Positions 44,787 through 54,902 of a stretch of DNA of 64,000 bases are shown here, piece after piece. A program made the position numbers and the translations under genes. Each line of letters starts with the position of its first letter. Position 1 is the first letter of the stretch. This stretch comes from Candidatus Thorarchaeota archaeon. GTDB taxonomy: Archaea; Asgardarchaeota; Thorarchaeia; Thorarchaeales; Thorarchaeaceae. Below the pieces are notes generated by a model. The model had not been told where the DNA came from and made no database searches. It was given only the letters and a program-made list of their open reading frames with translations. The stretch spans positions 1 through 64,000 of the forward strand of contig DXJO01000018.1 of assembly GCA_019057475.1 (NCBI GenBank), given 5' to 3'.

Positions 44787-45757
44787 CAGAACTCGTGCCT
44801 CCTCCAGCAAGCAACGCAGTGGCCATTCTCGCATTCAAGAGGTGGTACTTCCTGTCTACACCTGTCAACAGCGAAATCACACCTGGGATTGAATCTGCAA
44901 CCGCTTGGCGGATTAATGAGGTCCGGTGGATTTCCAGGAATGAAGTCTATCTCCTTATCGACTAGAATACTCGGAAATGATGAGATGAGTTTCTTCGTAT
45001 ACGGATGCTCAGGCATTGTGAAGATAGTATCAGTGCGGCCAGTTTCTACAATACGCCCTGCATACATTATGATGATTCTGTCACAAGTTTCAGCCAGAAC
45101 AGACAGGTCATGAGTAATCAGGAGGACTGATAGATTGGTCCTATCCCTCAACTGGTTAAAAAGGTCGAGAATCTGCGCTTGGACCATAACATCTAAAGCT
45201 GTCGTTGGCTCGTCCGCGATTATGATGGACGGATGGCAGACCAAAGCCAAAGCAATCATCAGGCGTTGCTTCATTCCACCGCTCAATTCATGGGGATATG
45301 AAGTGGCACGTGCAGGGTCGATTCCAACTGATTTGATCAACTCAAGCGAGCGCTCTTTCGCCTCCTGTTCTGTCACATCCTCGTGAATACGCAATGCAGT
45401 GATCATTTGGTCTATAGCCTTGTGGACTGGATTCAGAGCATTCATCGCTCCTTGGAATACCATGGAAATATCACGCCAACGAAGTGCTTCGACCTTTTTT
45501 GTATCATAGTCAAGTATGTTCTCGCCCTTGAATAGGATGACCCCTTCTTCCACCTTGCCCTCTTTGGGCAGCAAATGCATCAATGACAGCGCTGTAGTTG
45601 TCTTCCCGCAACCTGACTCGCCGCTCAGCCCTATGAACTCACCACGATGAATCCTGAAGCTAACATTCTCAGCTGCCTTCACTTTGCCCTGCTTGGTTTC
45701 GTAGGTGATTCGCAGGTTTTTCACCTCGAGGAAAACTTCGCGTTTTGTGTCAGCCAT
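44786..45757 (-). CDS. oppD: Oligopeptide ABC transporter ATPase (OppD/DppD)
   Basis: 323 aa: Walker [10 protein letters not shown] (about 40), LSGGMKQR (about 161), Walker [13 protein letters not shown] and the C-terminal CRFNPRCDF Cys cluster of the family. Ten bases downstream of the fused permease; overlaps oppF by one base. Confidence 0.9.
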   Translation of the reverse strand: MADTKREVFLEVKNLRITYETKQGKVKAAENVSFRIHRGEFIGLSGESGCGKTTTALSLMHLLPKEGKVEEGVILFKGENILDYDTKKVEALRWRDISMVFQGAMNALNPVHKAIDQMITALRIHEDVTEQEAKERSLELIKSVGIDPARATSYPHELSGGMKQRLMIALALVCHPSIIIADEPTTALDVMVQAQILDLFNQLRDRTNLSVLLITHDLSVLAETCDRIIIMYAGRIVETGRTDTIFTMPEHPYTKKLISSFPSILVDKEIDFIPGNPPDLINPPSGCRFNPRCDFAVDRCRQEVPPLECENGHCVACWRRHEF

Positions 45758-45766
45758 GTCCTCGCA

Positions 45767-48523
45767 TCACCGCCTCCTCAATCGGGGGTTGGCAATCTCG
45801 TCCATGGCATATCCAAGCATGGAAACCCCCATCAACAGTAGAACCACCATGATTCCAGGTGGAAAGACCCACCACCAAAGATTCCCAGTCATTGCACCCG
45901 AGCCAAAGGCTTGGTATAACATTGTGCCCCAACTGACCATAGTTGGATCACCCAACCCAAAGAAATCAAGCACGACTTCAGAGAGAATCGCATAGGCTGT
46001 CACAAGAACTGTGTTGGCAACGATGAGCGGCGCTACTGCGGGGAGAATATGCTTAAACATGATGTAGGATTTGCTACCTCCGACCGCTCTTGCTCTCTCG
46101 ATGTAATCCCGCTCCTTAATTGTTAAAACCTGACCCCTTACTATGCGCGCAGTGGAAGGCCAAGAGAATATGCCTATGATAATAATCAACGAATAGACCG
46201 AAGGAGGAAGAATCGCACCAAGAATAATCATAATCACAAGACCAGGTATCACAAAGAAGATGTCGGTGAAACGCATCAAAAGCGAATCAGCAATGCCTCC
46301 ATAGTACCCCGCAAGCAGACCAATCATTCCTCCAATGAACATCGTAATCATTGTTGCGACTAGTCCGATGATGAGTGTGATGCGAACGCCGATGACAAGC
46401 TGACTGAATACATCTCGTCCAAGCTGGTCGGTACCCAAGAGATGGAACCCGGGAAAAGAGGTGGGATTGCCTGTAATTATCCACAATGAGGTCGTCATCA
46501 GAAGAGCAAGGCCCAAAGTCAGCATAGTCAAGCCGATAAGACGCTCCAAGGAGGGTCTCAACGCTGATTTTGTGATTTCTCTCAGTGCAGACCGCAAGTT
46601 GGGTAGTGCTAGAGCAAGACCTATCCCACCAAGCAAGAATGCACCTGCAGTGGCAAGAGAGCTTGCTCTAGCTAGCGAATGCGGAAGAAGGAGGATTGCA
46701 ACGTAAGCAAGAAAGGCTCCAATGAAAGCCCATTGAATTGAAGCAGAAATGTTTGGCCTATTACGATAGCTTGCGTACACCCACACCACGGCGCCTATCA
46801 CAAGGATAGCTAGACTGACATCTAGAAGAGCGGCTTGATCTAATGGTAGGGGTGTTGGGGGCTGTCGTGGTGTCCCTGTCAAATGGGCTGTGGGATCGTA
46901 TGGAGCAAGTATGTCTCCAAATATCGCGAGAGCAGCAAATGCGGAAACTGTTACTGCTCCAACAATGCCCATTTTGTTCCCTAGAATCTGCCTTACCATA
47001 GCGATTGTCTGCACCTGTCGATTCAGGAAGTAGCCATAAAGCCAGCCGGCCAATGATGTTATTGTAAGAAGAGGATGAGCGATGATGGAAGCTGACAACA
47101 TCAGGACATGTAACCAGCCCTCCAGCGATGACACGGGCGGAAACACGCTTGCGCCCACAAAGGTCGTGGCCCAAGATAGTACCCATTCCAGCCCATATGC
47201 GTTGGGCATCGCAAGTGCCACAATCATTACAATTGTGACAAACAGCACATTCAACGTTAGGACTAATTGCGATAGTCGAATAAGCAGCTGCGGCCGATGA
47301 TTCGTCCAGAGGTACGTCAGGTTCCCAGGTGAATAAAGCTTGGCTCTATTCCAAATGAACCTGAGGATATCTTGCCTTCGCACGAATACGAGGATGGCAA
47401 GTGTGCTAATCAGAAATAGTGCAGCATAAGAAGGTGCGAGGAGCAGAATAACAATGTCCAGGCACAGCAGCACTGTGGTTAAGTACGTGAAAGGGCGCAG
47501 AAACCACCCGAAAAACCCTCCCTTCTTCTCATCTGTGAGGGTGAACTCAGTTCCCACTCTGATTCGTGGGTCAAGCCAGTAGTACAGGAAATCAGCAGCA
47601 AGGTTGGCAAAGATCATAACCACAGTGATCACAAAGAATGTTCCCTGCAAAACGGGGTAATCCCTCCAAAGAATGCCGTCCCAGAGCAAACGTCCGATTC
47701 CGGGATATGAGAAAATGACCTCCACTTGAAGTGCACCAGCTACCGTGGCTCCGAGGTTCAGAGCTATGATAGTGGTTACAGGAATCATTGCATTTGGCAC
47801 GGCCTCTTTGTCCAGCTGATCCTTCTCAGTACGTCCTTTCGCTTTCGCTGTAATCATGTAGTCCTCACTAAGCACATCAAGCAGTGCATTTCTCATTATG
47901 AGCGCAAACACGCCAATCAAAGCTATTGTCAGTACACCCCAAGGTAAAATGAGTCGTCTGACGATTTCATAGGTAAAAAGTAAGGGATTACTAACGAAAT
48001 CTATGTTTGGGATAATTGCTGTTATCGGGAACCATCCAAGATTGACTGCGAACAGCATGATGAAGAACATAGAGAGGAAAAACGACGGAATGGAATAGGT
48101 CAGCAATGAGATGATTAGTCCAACGGCATCAGCACGCTCACCCCGTTTCCATGCAGAATGCTTTCCAATGTAGATGCCGATTGCTATGGAGGCAATGGTC
48201 GCAGGTAGAATGAGTAGCAGTGTATTGAGCAAACGGTGAAGTATCAATATTCCAACATCTGTCTGATATCGAAATGAGATACCGAAGTTACCTGTCAGGA
48301 AGTTGACAATGAATAGAAAAAACTGCTCAGGAAGCGGCTTGTCCAAGCCAAACGCTATGATGATTTGCTCCTGCGCAGCTTCAGGGATATTCGGGTTTCT
48401 GGCTAGGAATGTGGCAGGATCTCCCGGAAGCATATGGAAGAAGATGAAGTCGATAGCCAGTGCAATGAATATAGTAACAATGGCTTGTACGACTCTTTTC
48501 GCCAGTGTTCCTCTTAGACCCAA
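45767..48523 (-). CDS. Fused OppB-OppC permease
   Basis: 918 aa, TTG start with AAGGTGAGG upstream. Residues 1-330 are an OppB/DppB permease, with its cytoplasmic EAA loop at about 224 (EDYMITAKAKGRTEKD). Residues about 330-680 hold several extra helices of no clear family. Residues about 690-918 are an OppC/DppC permease, starting LGTDQLGRDVFSQL, with a second EAA loop at about 804 (RDYIERARAVGGSKSY). The usual two subunits are thus in one chain. Substrate not predictable from the permease. Confidence 0.85.
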   Translation of the reverse strand: MGLRGTLAKRVVQAIVTIFIALAIDFIFFHMLPGDPATFLARNPNIPEAAQEQIIIAFGLDKPLPEQFFLFIVNFLTGNFGISFRYQTDVGILILHRLLNTLLLILPATIASIAIGIYIGKHSAWKRGERADAVGLIISLLTYSIPSFFLSMFFIMLFAVNLGWFPITAIIPNIDFVSNPLLFTYEIVRRLILPWGVLTIALIGVFALIMRNALLDVLSEDYMITAKAKGRTEKDQLDKEAVPNAMIPVTTIIALNLGATVAGALQVEVIFSYPGIGRLLWDGILWRDYPVLQGTFFVITVVMIFANLAADFLYYWLDPRIRVGTEFTLTDEKKGGFFGWFLRPFTYLTTVLLCLDIVILLLAPSYAALFLISTLAILVFVRRQDILRFIWNRAKLYSPGNLTYLWTNHRPQLLIRLSQLVLTLNVLFVTIVMIVALAMPNAYGLEWVLSWATTFVGASVFPPVSSLEGWLHVLMLSASIIAHPLLTITSLAGWLYGYFLNRQVQTIAMVRQILGNKMGIVGAVTVSAFAALAIFGDILAPYDPTAHLTGTPRQPPTPLPLDQAALLDVSLAILVIGAVVWVYASYRNRPNISASIQWAFIGAFLAYVAILLLPHSLARASSLATAGAFLLGGIGLALALPNLRSALREITKSALRPSLERLIGLTMLTLGLALLMTTSLWIITGNPTSFPGFHLLGTDQLGRDVFSQLVIGVRITLIIGLVATMITMFIGGMIGLLAGYYGGIADSLLMRFTDIFFVIPGLVIMIILGAILPPSVYSLIIIIGIFSWPSTARIVRGQVLTIKERDYIERARAVGGSKSYIMFKHILPAVAPLIVANTVLVTAYAILSEVVLDFFGLGDPTMVSWGTMLYQAFGSGAMTGNLWWWVFPPGIMVVLLLMGVSMLGYAMDEIANPRLRRR

Positions 48524-48624
48524 AAAACCTCACCTTAAGTCCTGTGTACTACCAGTCTGCTAAAAAGATTGGAAGGAACAGACAGATATTATGCCTGTTC
48601 CATCCATTTTCTTGCTTTTTGATA

Positions 48625-50529
48625 TCAGCCTCTCCGTTTCATGTATACGATGCCTATGATCACGATTACAACCACAGCTATTCCAACGAGGGCAATCATC
48701 TCTATCGGGAACGCGGATGGCAAAAGGACATACACGTCAGCCTCAAGCCAAGACATCCAGTTCCAAATGGAAAAGATTCCTGATTCCCAGTCTGTATGAG
48801 CGAACTCCCATCTGTCGCTTCGATAGATTTCTAGGTCATTGAACTCCACAAGGATACAGACGCTGGCCTCATCATAGACAAGCTGCTGCATCTCATCGAT
48901 CAGGTCCTCACGTTCACTATCGTCAGCGAGCTTTTGCTCTGCATAGATTTCGTCTACGCGTGCAATGGAGAGTCCAGTCGGGTTAATCCAGCTCGGGGTT
49001 GTCATATACTGAGCGATGCTGTTGGGATCTGCTATCTGGGAATAGAACGTGACTGCCAGGTCGAAGTTTCGGCTACCCGCTGCGGTGTCAGTCACGAAGG
49101 TTGTTGTGTCAACTGCCTGAAGGGTTATGCCAAAGCCAGCAGCCTCAAGATCCGCCTCTATCAGTTGAACCATGCTCAGGTCAACCGGCGCGCCTGAAAC
49201 ATACTTCAAAGTAAACTCAAGAGCCTTGGTTGATCCATTGAGATCCTTTTCGTAGACCCCTCCGGTATTCTTAACCCAACCGTCCGCCTCAAGAGTTGCC
49301 ATCGCTTCAGCTGTACCAGCATCAAAGGTCACTAGTGCATTGTTGAACCATTTGAGTGTACTATGAACAACAGAGTCTGCAGGCTGAGCATGGTCCAGAT
49401 AGGCAATTTGAGCAATCTTTGTCTTGTTGATTGCCTGATTGATTGCCTTCTTGACCGAAAACTCACGCAACGCGAATTTGTCAGTCGTATTGCAGTAGTA
49501 CCAATCCTGGTCTATGAGTAGAGCTTCCCATCCAAGGAACGGGTTCTCATTGAGAGTAACTCCCTCAGTAGTTCCTAGAGACTCCAAGAATGGAGCTTCA
49601 GTTTCGCAGAAGTCGATTTCACCAGCCGCAAGAGCTTGTGTCATTGTTTCGATAGAGCTGTAGAACAGCACAGTAATGTTGTCGATGTTAGGGCGTCCCC
49701 ATTGATAGTCCTCATTTGCTTCAAGGAATGCGTACTCTCCGATTACGTACTCGGAAAGCTTGAACATGCCAGTGCCGACTTCTGGTGTGTCAAAGGTCGG
49801 TACAATAATGTTCCATGAGATTCCATCCCAGTTCAGGTAGTCCCAGTAGCCCCACGGGTCATAGCCGGTACCATTCAAACCCCACACGGGGTCGTTCCAT
49901 GTGATGGGGTCCCAGAGGTGCATCGGAAGTATTGGAACGTACGTAAGACCTGTAAGTAAGTACTCCTGGTTGACCTCGACAGGCGTACTATCGTATCGCT
50001 CATTCCAGTAATAGAAAGGAGCGCCAGCCATCCACGAATAGATGCTTGCGTACCCATTCTGCACGAAGTTAAGCACAACAGTATAGTCGTCAGGGCACTT
50101 GATGTTATAGTGATCGATGTGACCTGTTTGAGCTACCCACCAGCCCAACCATGTCCAAGTGAAGAGTGTCCAATTGACATCCGCTGACGTAAATGGAGTT
50201 CCGTCGTGCCATGTGGCATTCTGAACCAAATGCAAAGTCAGTTGAGTACCATTTTCAGCCCATTCCCAGGATTCTGCAAGGCCTCCCGTCACTCCCCAAT
50301 CATCATCCCAGCGCGTTAGCGGGTCATAGATCCAGTTGAAAAATTCCCATGAGGCTATGCTTCCCGCAAGAATTGGGTTCAGGTAGTCGGGCTCACCAAA
50401 CATACCCAGTTTGAATGGCTTTCCTGTTTCTTCTTCTTGCGCAACCACTTGCATCGGCGTATTGGCTAATACGGGTAGAACCATGGCCAGAACAAGAAGT
50501 AACGCGAGAATGTATTTTCGTCTTTTCAC
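48625..50529 (-). CDS. ABC transporter solute-binding protein, family 5
   Basis: 634 aa from the GTG at 50529, which begins a signal peptide (KRRKYILALLLVLAMVLPVLA); an ATG at 50607 would bury it. Family 5 marks include YLNPIL (about 47), ENGTQLTLHLVQNATWHDGTPFTSADV and a later duplicated ligand-binding fold. A C-terminal transmembrane helix (LVGIAVVVIVIIGIVYMKRRG) anchors it in the membrane, as in many archaea. Family 5 proteins bind peptides, opines or nickel. Three in-phase GAACA sites lie upstream. Confidence 0.88.
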   Translation of the reverse strand: MKRRKYILALLLVLAMVLPVLANTPMQVVAQEEETGKPFKLGMFGEPDYLNPILAGSIASWEFFNWIYDPLTRWDDDWGVTGGLAESWEWAENGTQLTLHLVQNATWHDGTPFTSADVNWTLFTWTWLGWWVAQTGHIDHYNIKCPDDYTVVLNFVQNGYASIYSWMAGAPFYYWNERYDSTPVEVNQEYLLTGLTYVPILPMHLWDPITWNDPVWGLNGTGYDPWGYWDYLNWDGISWNIIVPTFDTPEVGTGMFKLSEYVIGEYAFLEANEDYQWGRPNIDNITVLFYSSIETMTQALAAGEIDFCETEAPFLESLGTTEGVTLNENPFLGWEALLIDQDWYYCNTTDKFALREFSVKKAINQAINKTKIAQIAYLDHAQPADSVVHSTLKWFNNALVTFDAGTAEAMATLEADGWVKNTGGVYEKDLNGSTKALEFTLKYVSGAPVDLSMVQLIEADLEAAGFGITLQAVDTTTFVTDTAAGSRNFDLAVTFYSQIADPNSIAQYMTTPSWINPTGLSIARVDEIYAEQKLADDSEREDLIDEMQQLVYDEASVCILVEFNDLEIYRSDRWEFAHTDWESGIFSIWNWMSWLEADVYVLLPSAFPIEMIALVGIAVVVIVIIGIVYMKRRG

Positions 50530-50626
50530 AAATATCACATCCAGTGAAGGACTGGGCTGAAATACACGGTGTACAATGATTAAAATCCACCGAACAACAG
50601 TGAACAACCATGAACATGGCTAGGCA
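50530..50626 (-). promoter_or_regulatory. Operator candidate: three GAACA half-sites spaced 10 bp
   Basis: (C/T)GAACA begins at 50591, 50601 and 50611, the same face of the helix. It stands before the binding-protein gene start at 50529. GGTGTACAATGATT nearby resembles the 59.09-kb element. Likely control site of the transporter operon. Confidence 0.55.
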
Positions 50627-51583
50627 TCATCGCTTCTTTACGCGGTACACAGCTAATGCCACGATGACAAGCAATGTAGCCGCAATGGCAACTGACTGTT
50701 CAAATGACAATCCCAACGTTGGAGGTGGAGTGGTTGATGATTCGAAACCCTCCACTAGCCACAGGGAGACCTTCATCATCATATCCCATTCGGAGCCCTG
50801 GTCATCAAACTCATTCTCCCAAATGCTGTTATCTCTCTGAGAGTCCTCCTCCCACTCTGGGTGAGGTCCAGAAAGGAACACGCGGCCAGAGTCGTATTCA
50901 AATGCGACCATTGCAGACTGGTTATTGACCGAGAATGTCGCCAGCGTGTGAATCCCATTTTGGCTCTCGCTTTCGAAGTAGGGTCCACCGTAGTACATGA
51001 CTGAATGCGTGGAGGGCTCTCCAGAGAAGTCGATGATATCCGAACTATGATTCACACTTATCTCGCACATATCGTAGTTTGGCCAGCTAGCAATCTCCTC
51101 GATTGAACCCACTCCCGTACCATCGAAGAGGTCAAGTGAATAATCATGGGTTGTTCCTTCCCAGGTGATCTTATCACAGGCAAAGTAAGCTCCAGCACAC
51201 ACACCAAAGAATGCGCCTCCCTCCCTCACAAACCGTCTAATCTCCGCAATTCCAATAGAGCCCAATTCATTGTTGTAGGTGACCGCCCAACCGCCCGGGA
51301 TGACTACCATGTCGTAGTTCGACAGTTTTCCGTCAATGATGTCTGAGGCATAGAGCAGGTCTGTACTTGCATTCATCCACTGAAACATGAATGTCAACGC
51401 GTTTCTACTACTCTGACTTGATGATTGGTCACCAAAGTAGACAGCCACGCTTACCCCTGAAAGGTCGATCCGATTAGCTGGTGTTTGGGCTTGAGTATTA
51501 GTGGCTAGAGTAAGAATGAACATTACTACAACTGCAAGTGCGACAAATGAGCGATAAGTTCTTGTGATGGCTTCAAGCTTCAT
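50627..51583 (-). CDS. Exported BPL_N/glutamine-amidotransferase-like protein
   Basis: 318 aa from the ATG at 51583 (51601 possible). Signal peptide at 1-32 (FVALAVVVMFILTLATN). The core matches the biotin-ligase N-terminal-like amidotransferase fold: YDMVVIPGGWAV (about 88), FFGVCAGAYFAC with the nucleophile-elbow Cys (about 128), and VFLSGPHPEWEEDS with His/Glu (about 240). C-terminal transmembrane helix and basic tail. So a class I amidotransferase-like domain faces outside the cell. Its neighbours are transporter and peptidase genes; perhaps a peptide amidase (inference). Confidence 0.75.
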   Translation of the reverse strand: MKLEAITRTYRSFVALAVVVMFILTLATNTQAQTPANRIDLSGVSVAVYFGDQSSSQSSRNALTFMFQWMNASTDLLYASDIIDGKLSNYDMVVIPGGWAVTYNNELGSIGIAEIRRFVREGGAFFGVCAGAYFACDKITWEGTTHDYSLDLFDGTGVGSIEEIASWPNYDMCEISVNHSSDIIDFSGEPSTHSVMYYGGPYFESESQNGIHTLATFSVNNQSAMVAFEYDSGRVFLSGPHPEWEEDSQRDNSIWENEFDDQGSEWDMMMKVSLWLVEGFESSTTPPPTLGLSFEQSVAIAATLLVIVALAVYRVKKR

Positions 51584-51654
51584 TGAGAACCGACCGGACA
51601 TATTGATTGCAGTCGCGTACTAATCTAGCCTTATTGCTCTTTAGCAATGCGCAG

Positions 51655-51725
51655 CACTCTTGTTCAATCGTGAACACGGATGTTAGCACTCTTCATATCA
51701 TTGTTCATATCAAATACAGTACAGC
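51655..51725. promoter_or_regulatory. Control element, copy 1 (inverted relative to copy 2)
   Basis: On the minus strand this reads nearly the same as 59031-59100: 48 of 55 bases agree in the core, including TGCTAACATCCGTGTTCA (18 in a row), and GCTGTACT is shared at the far end. It holds TGTTCAATCGTGAACA, a palindrome of two half-sites. It sits between the divergent genes starting at 51583 (minus) and 51789 (plus). Confidence 0.7.
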
Positions 51726-51788
51726 CTGATATCAGTACTTCTTCAAACGGGTCTGGATGAAAAGAACCCCTATAGGAGTTGTCAAAGA

Positions 51789-53084
51789 ATGGTTGACGCC
51801 AAGGAAATCATGAAGAAAGACAAAGAGTACCTAGCAGCAGTCTATTCTCGTAAGCCAATCGTTGTATACGAAGGAAAGGGCGCAATTGTCAAGGATCTTG
51901 AAGGGCGAGAATATATCGATTGTTTGAGCGGCATCTCAGTTGTAAATGCCGGACATACGCCTGAACGCTTAGTGAGAGCAGGAACTGAGCAAATGAGAAG
52001 ACTCTGGCATTGCTCTGGCCTGTATTACAGCGTTCCTCAGACACTGCTTGCGGAAAAATTGGCCAGCATTGCACCGGGCGCACTCAGGAAATCTTTCTTC
52101 TGCAACAGTGGTGCTGAGGCGGTTGAGGGGGCTGTCAAGCTAGCAAAGAAGTTCGCGATATCTGAAGGTCGTACTGGAGCAGGTGTCATTGCCCTTGAGG
52201 GCTCATTCCACGGCAGACTTGCCTTATCTCTGACTTTGACCGGTCAAGCCAAGTACAAGAAAGGATTCGGGACATTCGCCAACCACCCGGGAGTTGTACA
52301 TGCTCCAGCACCCTATTGCTATCGATGTCCTCTGTCATATCCTGATTGTGGCGTTGAGTGTGCACGGAAGGTCGAGGACATCATCAAATACCACACAACT
52401 GGCGATGTAGCGGCGATGATAGTGGAACCAGTGATGGGTGAGGGAGGGATCATTGTACCGCCTGATGGATATCATGCAGAATTGCAGAAGATATGTCACG
52501 ACCATGAAATCCTCTTCATTGCGGATGAAGTGCAGACTGGCTTTGGCAGAACTGGCAAGATGTTTGCAAGTGACTTTTGGGACATCAAGCCCGATATTAT
52601 GACAATGGCGAAGGGGCTGGGGGCTGGCCTACCCATAGGCGCTGTGATGTATACTGATGAGATTGTGAGATGTTTGGTGTCAGGGGACCACTTCTCGACA
52701 TTTGGCGGAAATCCTGTTTGCTGTGCTGTTGCGCTGGAAAACATAGCATATTTGCAGGAAGAAGGGCTCTTGACCAATTCCAAGCATATTGGGAAGCTGC
52801 TCATGGAAGAGCTGCTATCCTTACAGCAGAAAAACGACATGATTGGAGATATCCGAGGAAAGGGGCTCATGATTGGCGTAGAGCTCGTGAAAGATAAGAC
52901 TTCCAAGAAACCCGCTGTTGAGCAGACAAAGAAGGTTGCAAAGGAAATGTTCAACAACAACATCCTGATAGGCACAGGTGGGGTCCACAGCAATGTCCTA
53001 CGCATACAGCCTCCGCTTTGCCTTTCAGACGAACAGGCCAAGAAAGTGTTGGACCTCCTAAAGGAGCAGCTGGGGGATCTCTAG
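51789..53084 (+). CDS. Class III aminotransferase (PLP)
   Basis: 431 aa with the fold-type I pattern: NSGAEAVEGAVKLAKKF (about 101), FHGRLALSLTLTG, DEVQTGFGRTGK (about 247), and TMAKGLGAGLPIGA with the PLP Lys (about 274). It carries an internal Cys-rich stretch CYRCPLSYPDCGVEC (about 177-192), probably a small metal or disulfide loop. Relatives include 4-aminobutyrate, beta-alanine/alanine-glyoxylate 2 and ornithine aminotransferases. First gene of a four-gene plus-strand operon with two hydrolases and an amidase. Confidence 0.85.
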   Translation: MVDAKEIMKKDKEYLAAVYSRKPIVVYEGKGAIVKDLEGREYIDCLSGISVVNAGHTPERLVRAGTEQMRRLWHCSGLYYSVPQTLLAEKLASIAPGALRKSFFCNSGAEAVEGAVKLAKKFAISEGRTGAGVIALEGSFHGRLALSLTLTGQAKYKKGFGTFANHPGVVHAPAPYCYRCPLSYPDCGVECARKVEDIIKYHTTGDVAAMIVEPVMGEGGIIVPPDGYHAELQKICHDHEILFIADEVQTGFGRTGKMFASDFWDIKPDIMTMAKGLGAGLPIGAVMYTDEIVRCLVSGDHFSTFGGNPVCCAVALENIAYLQEEGLLTNSKHIGKLLMEELLSLQQKNDMIGDIRGKGLMIGVELVKDKTSKKPAVEQTKKVAKEMFNNNILIGTGGVHSNVLRIQPPLCLSDEQAKKVLDLLKEQLGDL

Positions 53085-53111
53085 GGATCACCAAGACTTG
53101 GAGGCTTTGAG

Positions 53112-54884
53112 GTGGAAAAGACTTCGATTAACCGCATCGAGGATACAATCAGGGGGCTTTGTCAGTTCGAGAATAGGATAGCCGGGTCCAAGAATGAAGC
53201 GCGTGCTGCGGAGTTCCTCATCAAACGTCTTCAAAGTTGTGGCATTCAGGATGTCAAAGAAAGCTCATTCTCTGTAATCAGCTGGAAACCCGTGAACTGC
53301 CAAGTCATGATTATTGAACCGCTTCGGCGAAAGATTGAGGCTGCACTCTTCCCTTGCTCTCCAAGCGCAGAAAGCAATGGCAATCTGATGGCAATCGATC
53401 AAACGTCCAATGAAACACTGAACAACGGGAGCCAGATAGGCCTTTCGCCTTGGGGTAAGCTGCTGTATCAATCAGTCACGACCGCCTATCATCAGGCTGT
53501 GAAACTCGGGCTTGAAGCAGTCCTGATTTCCGCACCCGATGATGGCGACCTGAGGAAGGTTGTAATCGTTGATTCTGGAGGGTCTTTGAAAATACCAGTG
53601 ATCAGCATCTCAAAGGAAGACGCGTCTTTTCTTTCAGACCTGATGGGGAGCTCGAAAGTTGTTCTTGAAGTAAGAACTGAAGTCGATGTGGACCCTGAGG
53701 CCCAGTCCAAGAATCTGGAAGTCGTAATCGAAGGAAACAAAGAATCTGAGCACGAGATTTGCATAGGGGCGCACTATGATGCTTGGTTCAAGGGCGCGGC
53801 TGACAACGCTGCACCAGTAGCTGTTGTCCTCGAACTCGCCCACCTTCTGAATGAATATGTCGTTAATGGAGGATCCCTGCTCAGAACTGTTAGGTTTCTA
53901 TTCTTTGGGGCTGAAGAGAGCGGATCAACGTCCTTCTATTACTGGATCAATGGCTCCAAAGCCTATGTAGCAGCCAACAAGGATACTGTGATCAAGACCG
54001 CGGCAATGCTCAGTTTGGATTCAATCGGATTCCCCCCTCCTGCTCCAAACAGTATCGGAGCTACTGGGGGTCTTCTTGCATTCGCTAAGAGCATTCAAGC
54101 TGGCCATGGAAATGCTTCCAATGTCACGTTCTTTGGTCCACCCGGATACGGAAGCGATCACTGGTTCTTCGAGATATCCGGCGTTCCAACAATTTACGGT
54201 CTAGCTTTTCCAAGCAAATTCTACCATACACAGAAAGACGACCCTGACAATTTGGACTACGACGGTGTGCATTTTCACGCGGAGTTCATGCGGAGCGCGC
54301 TATTCACCTTGGCAAATGCGCCTTTGTTGCCTCTCGACATGTTTGGTTCCTTGACGGAAATCGAGCGGATACTCACGCATTACAATGAGATGAAGGATTG
54401 TCCTTTTGATACAGCAAGTGTGGTGGCTAAAATTAAGCAGATTTGGGGCAAGAAGAAAGCCTTTGAGAAGGCTGCAAAATCCGCAATCGCCGCCAATAAC
54501 ACGAAGCTACTGGAAAAGATGAACCGGTTCCATGTGTTGACTGCTCGTACATGCAACCGTACAATAGGACGGACTCTGCGAAGCTCATCTTCTTCCGGTG
54601 TTAGCTATTTGGCAAGATTGGAATTGATTGCAGATTATATGGAAATCCGCGCAGCCGTCAACAGGTTAAAACAGATGCCAATCGCAAATCTAGCAAATGA
54701 AACAATCAAGAGACTTGAATCACAAGAAGACAACCCATTCAGCTGGGTTTCGATTCATGAACCGTTGGGAACCCTTGAGAAAGAAGCAGCTCGGATATCA
54801 CGTGTGGTGGAAAACGAGCTCACTAACCTGTTAGAAGCAATCGATGCTATTTGGCAAGATATGGAAGAACTAGTATCAGAATAG
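53112..54884 (+). CDS. M28-family zinc peptidase
   Basis: 590 aa, no signal peptide, so cytosolic. Zinc ligands: GAHYD (about 219), AADNAA (about 231), GAEESG (about 268), SLDSIG (about 302), GSDHWFF (about 354). The family is aminopeptidases (Streptomyces/Aeromonas type, PSMA-like). The N-terminal about 130 residues form a PA-like lid (GKLLYQSVTTAYHQAV) and about 410-590 a helical domain. Paralogue of the gene at 57153-58928. Confidence 0.82.
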   Translation: MEKTSINRIEDTIRGLCQFENRIAGSKNEARAAEFLIKRLQSCGIQDVKESSFSVISWKPVNCQVMIIEPLRRKIEAALFPCSPSAESNGNLMAIDQTSNETLNNGSQIGLSPWGKLLYQSVTTAYHQAVKLGLEAVLISAPDDGDLRKVVIVDSGGSLKIPVISISKEDASFLSDLMGSSKVVLEVRTEVDVDPEAQSKNLEVVIEGNKESEHEICIGAHYDAWFKGAADNAAPVAVVLELAHLLNEYVVNGGSLLRTVRFLFFGAEESGSTSFYYWINGSKAYVAANKDTVIKTAAMLSLDSIGFPPPAPNSIGATGGLLAFAKSIQAGHGNASNVTFFGPPGYGSDHWFFEISGVPTIYGLAFPSKFYHTQKDDPDNLDYDGVHFHAEFMRSALFTLANAPLLPLDMFGSLTEIERILTHYNEMKDCPFDTASVVAKIKQIWGKKKAFEKAAKSAIAANNTKLLEKMNRFHVLTARTCNRTIGRTLRSSSSSGVSYLARLELIADYMEIRAAVNRLKQMPIANLANETIKRLESQEDNPFSWVSIHEPLGTLEKEAARISRVVENELTNLLEAIDAIWQDMEELVSE

Positions 54885-54902
54885 GAAAATGGAGGAATCA
54901 GA

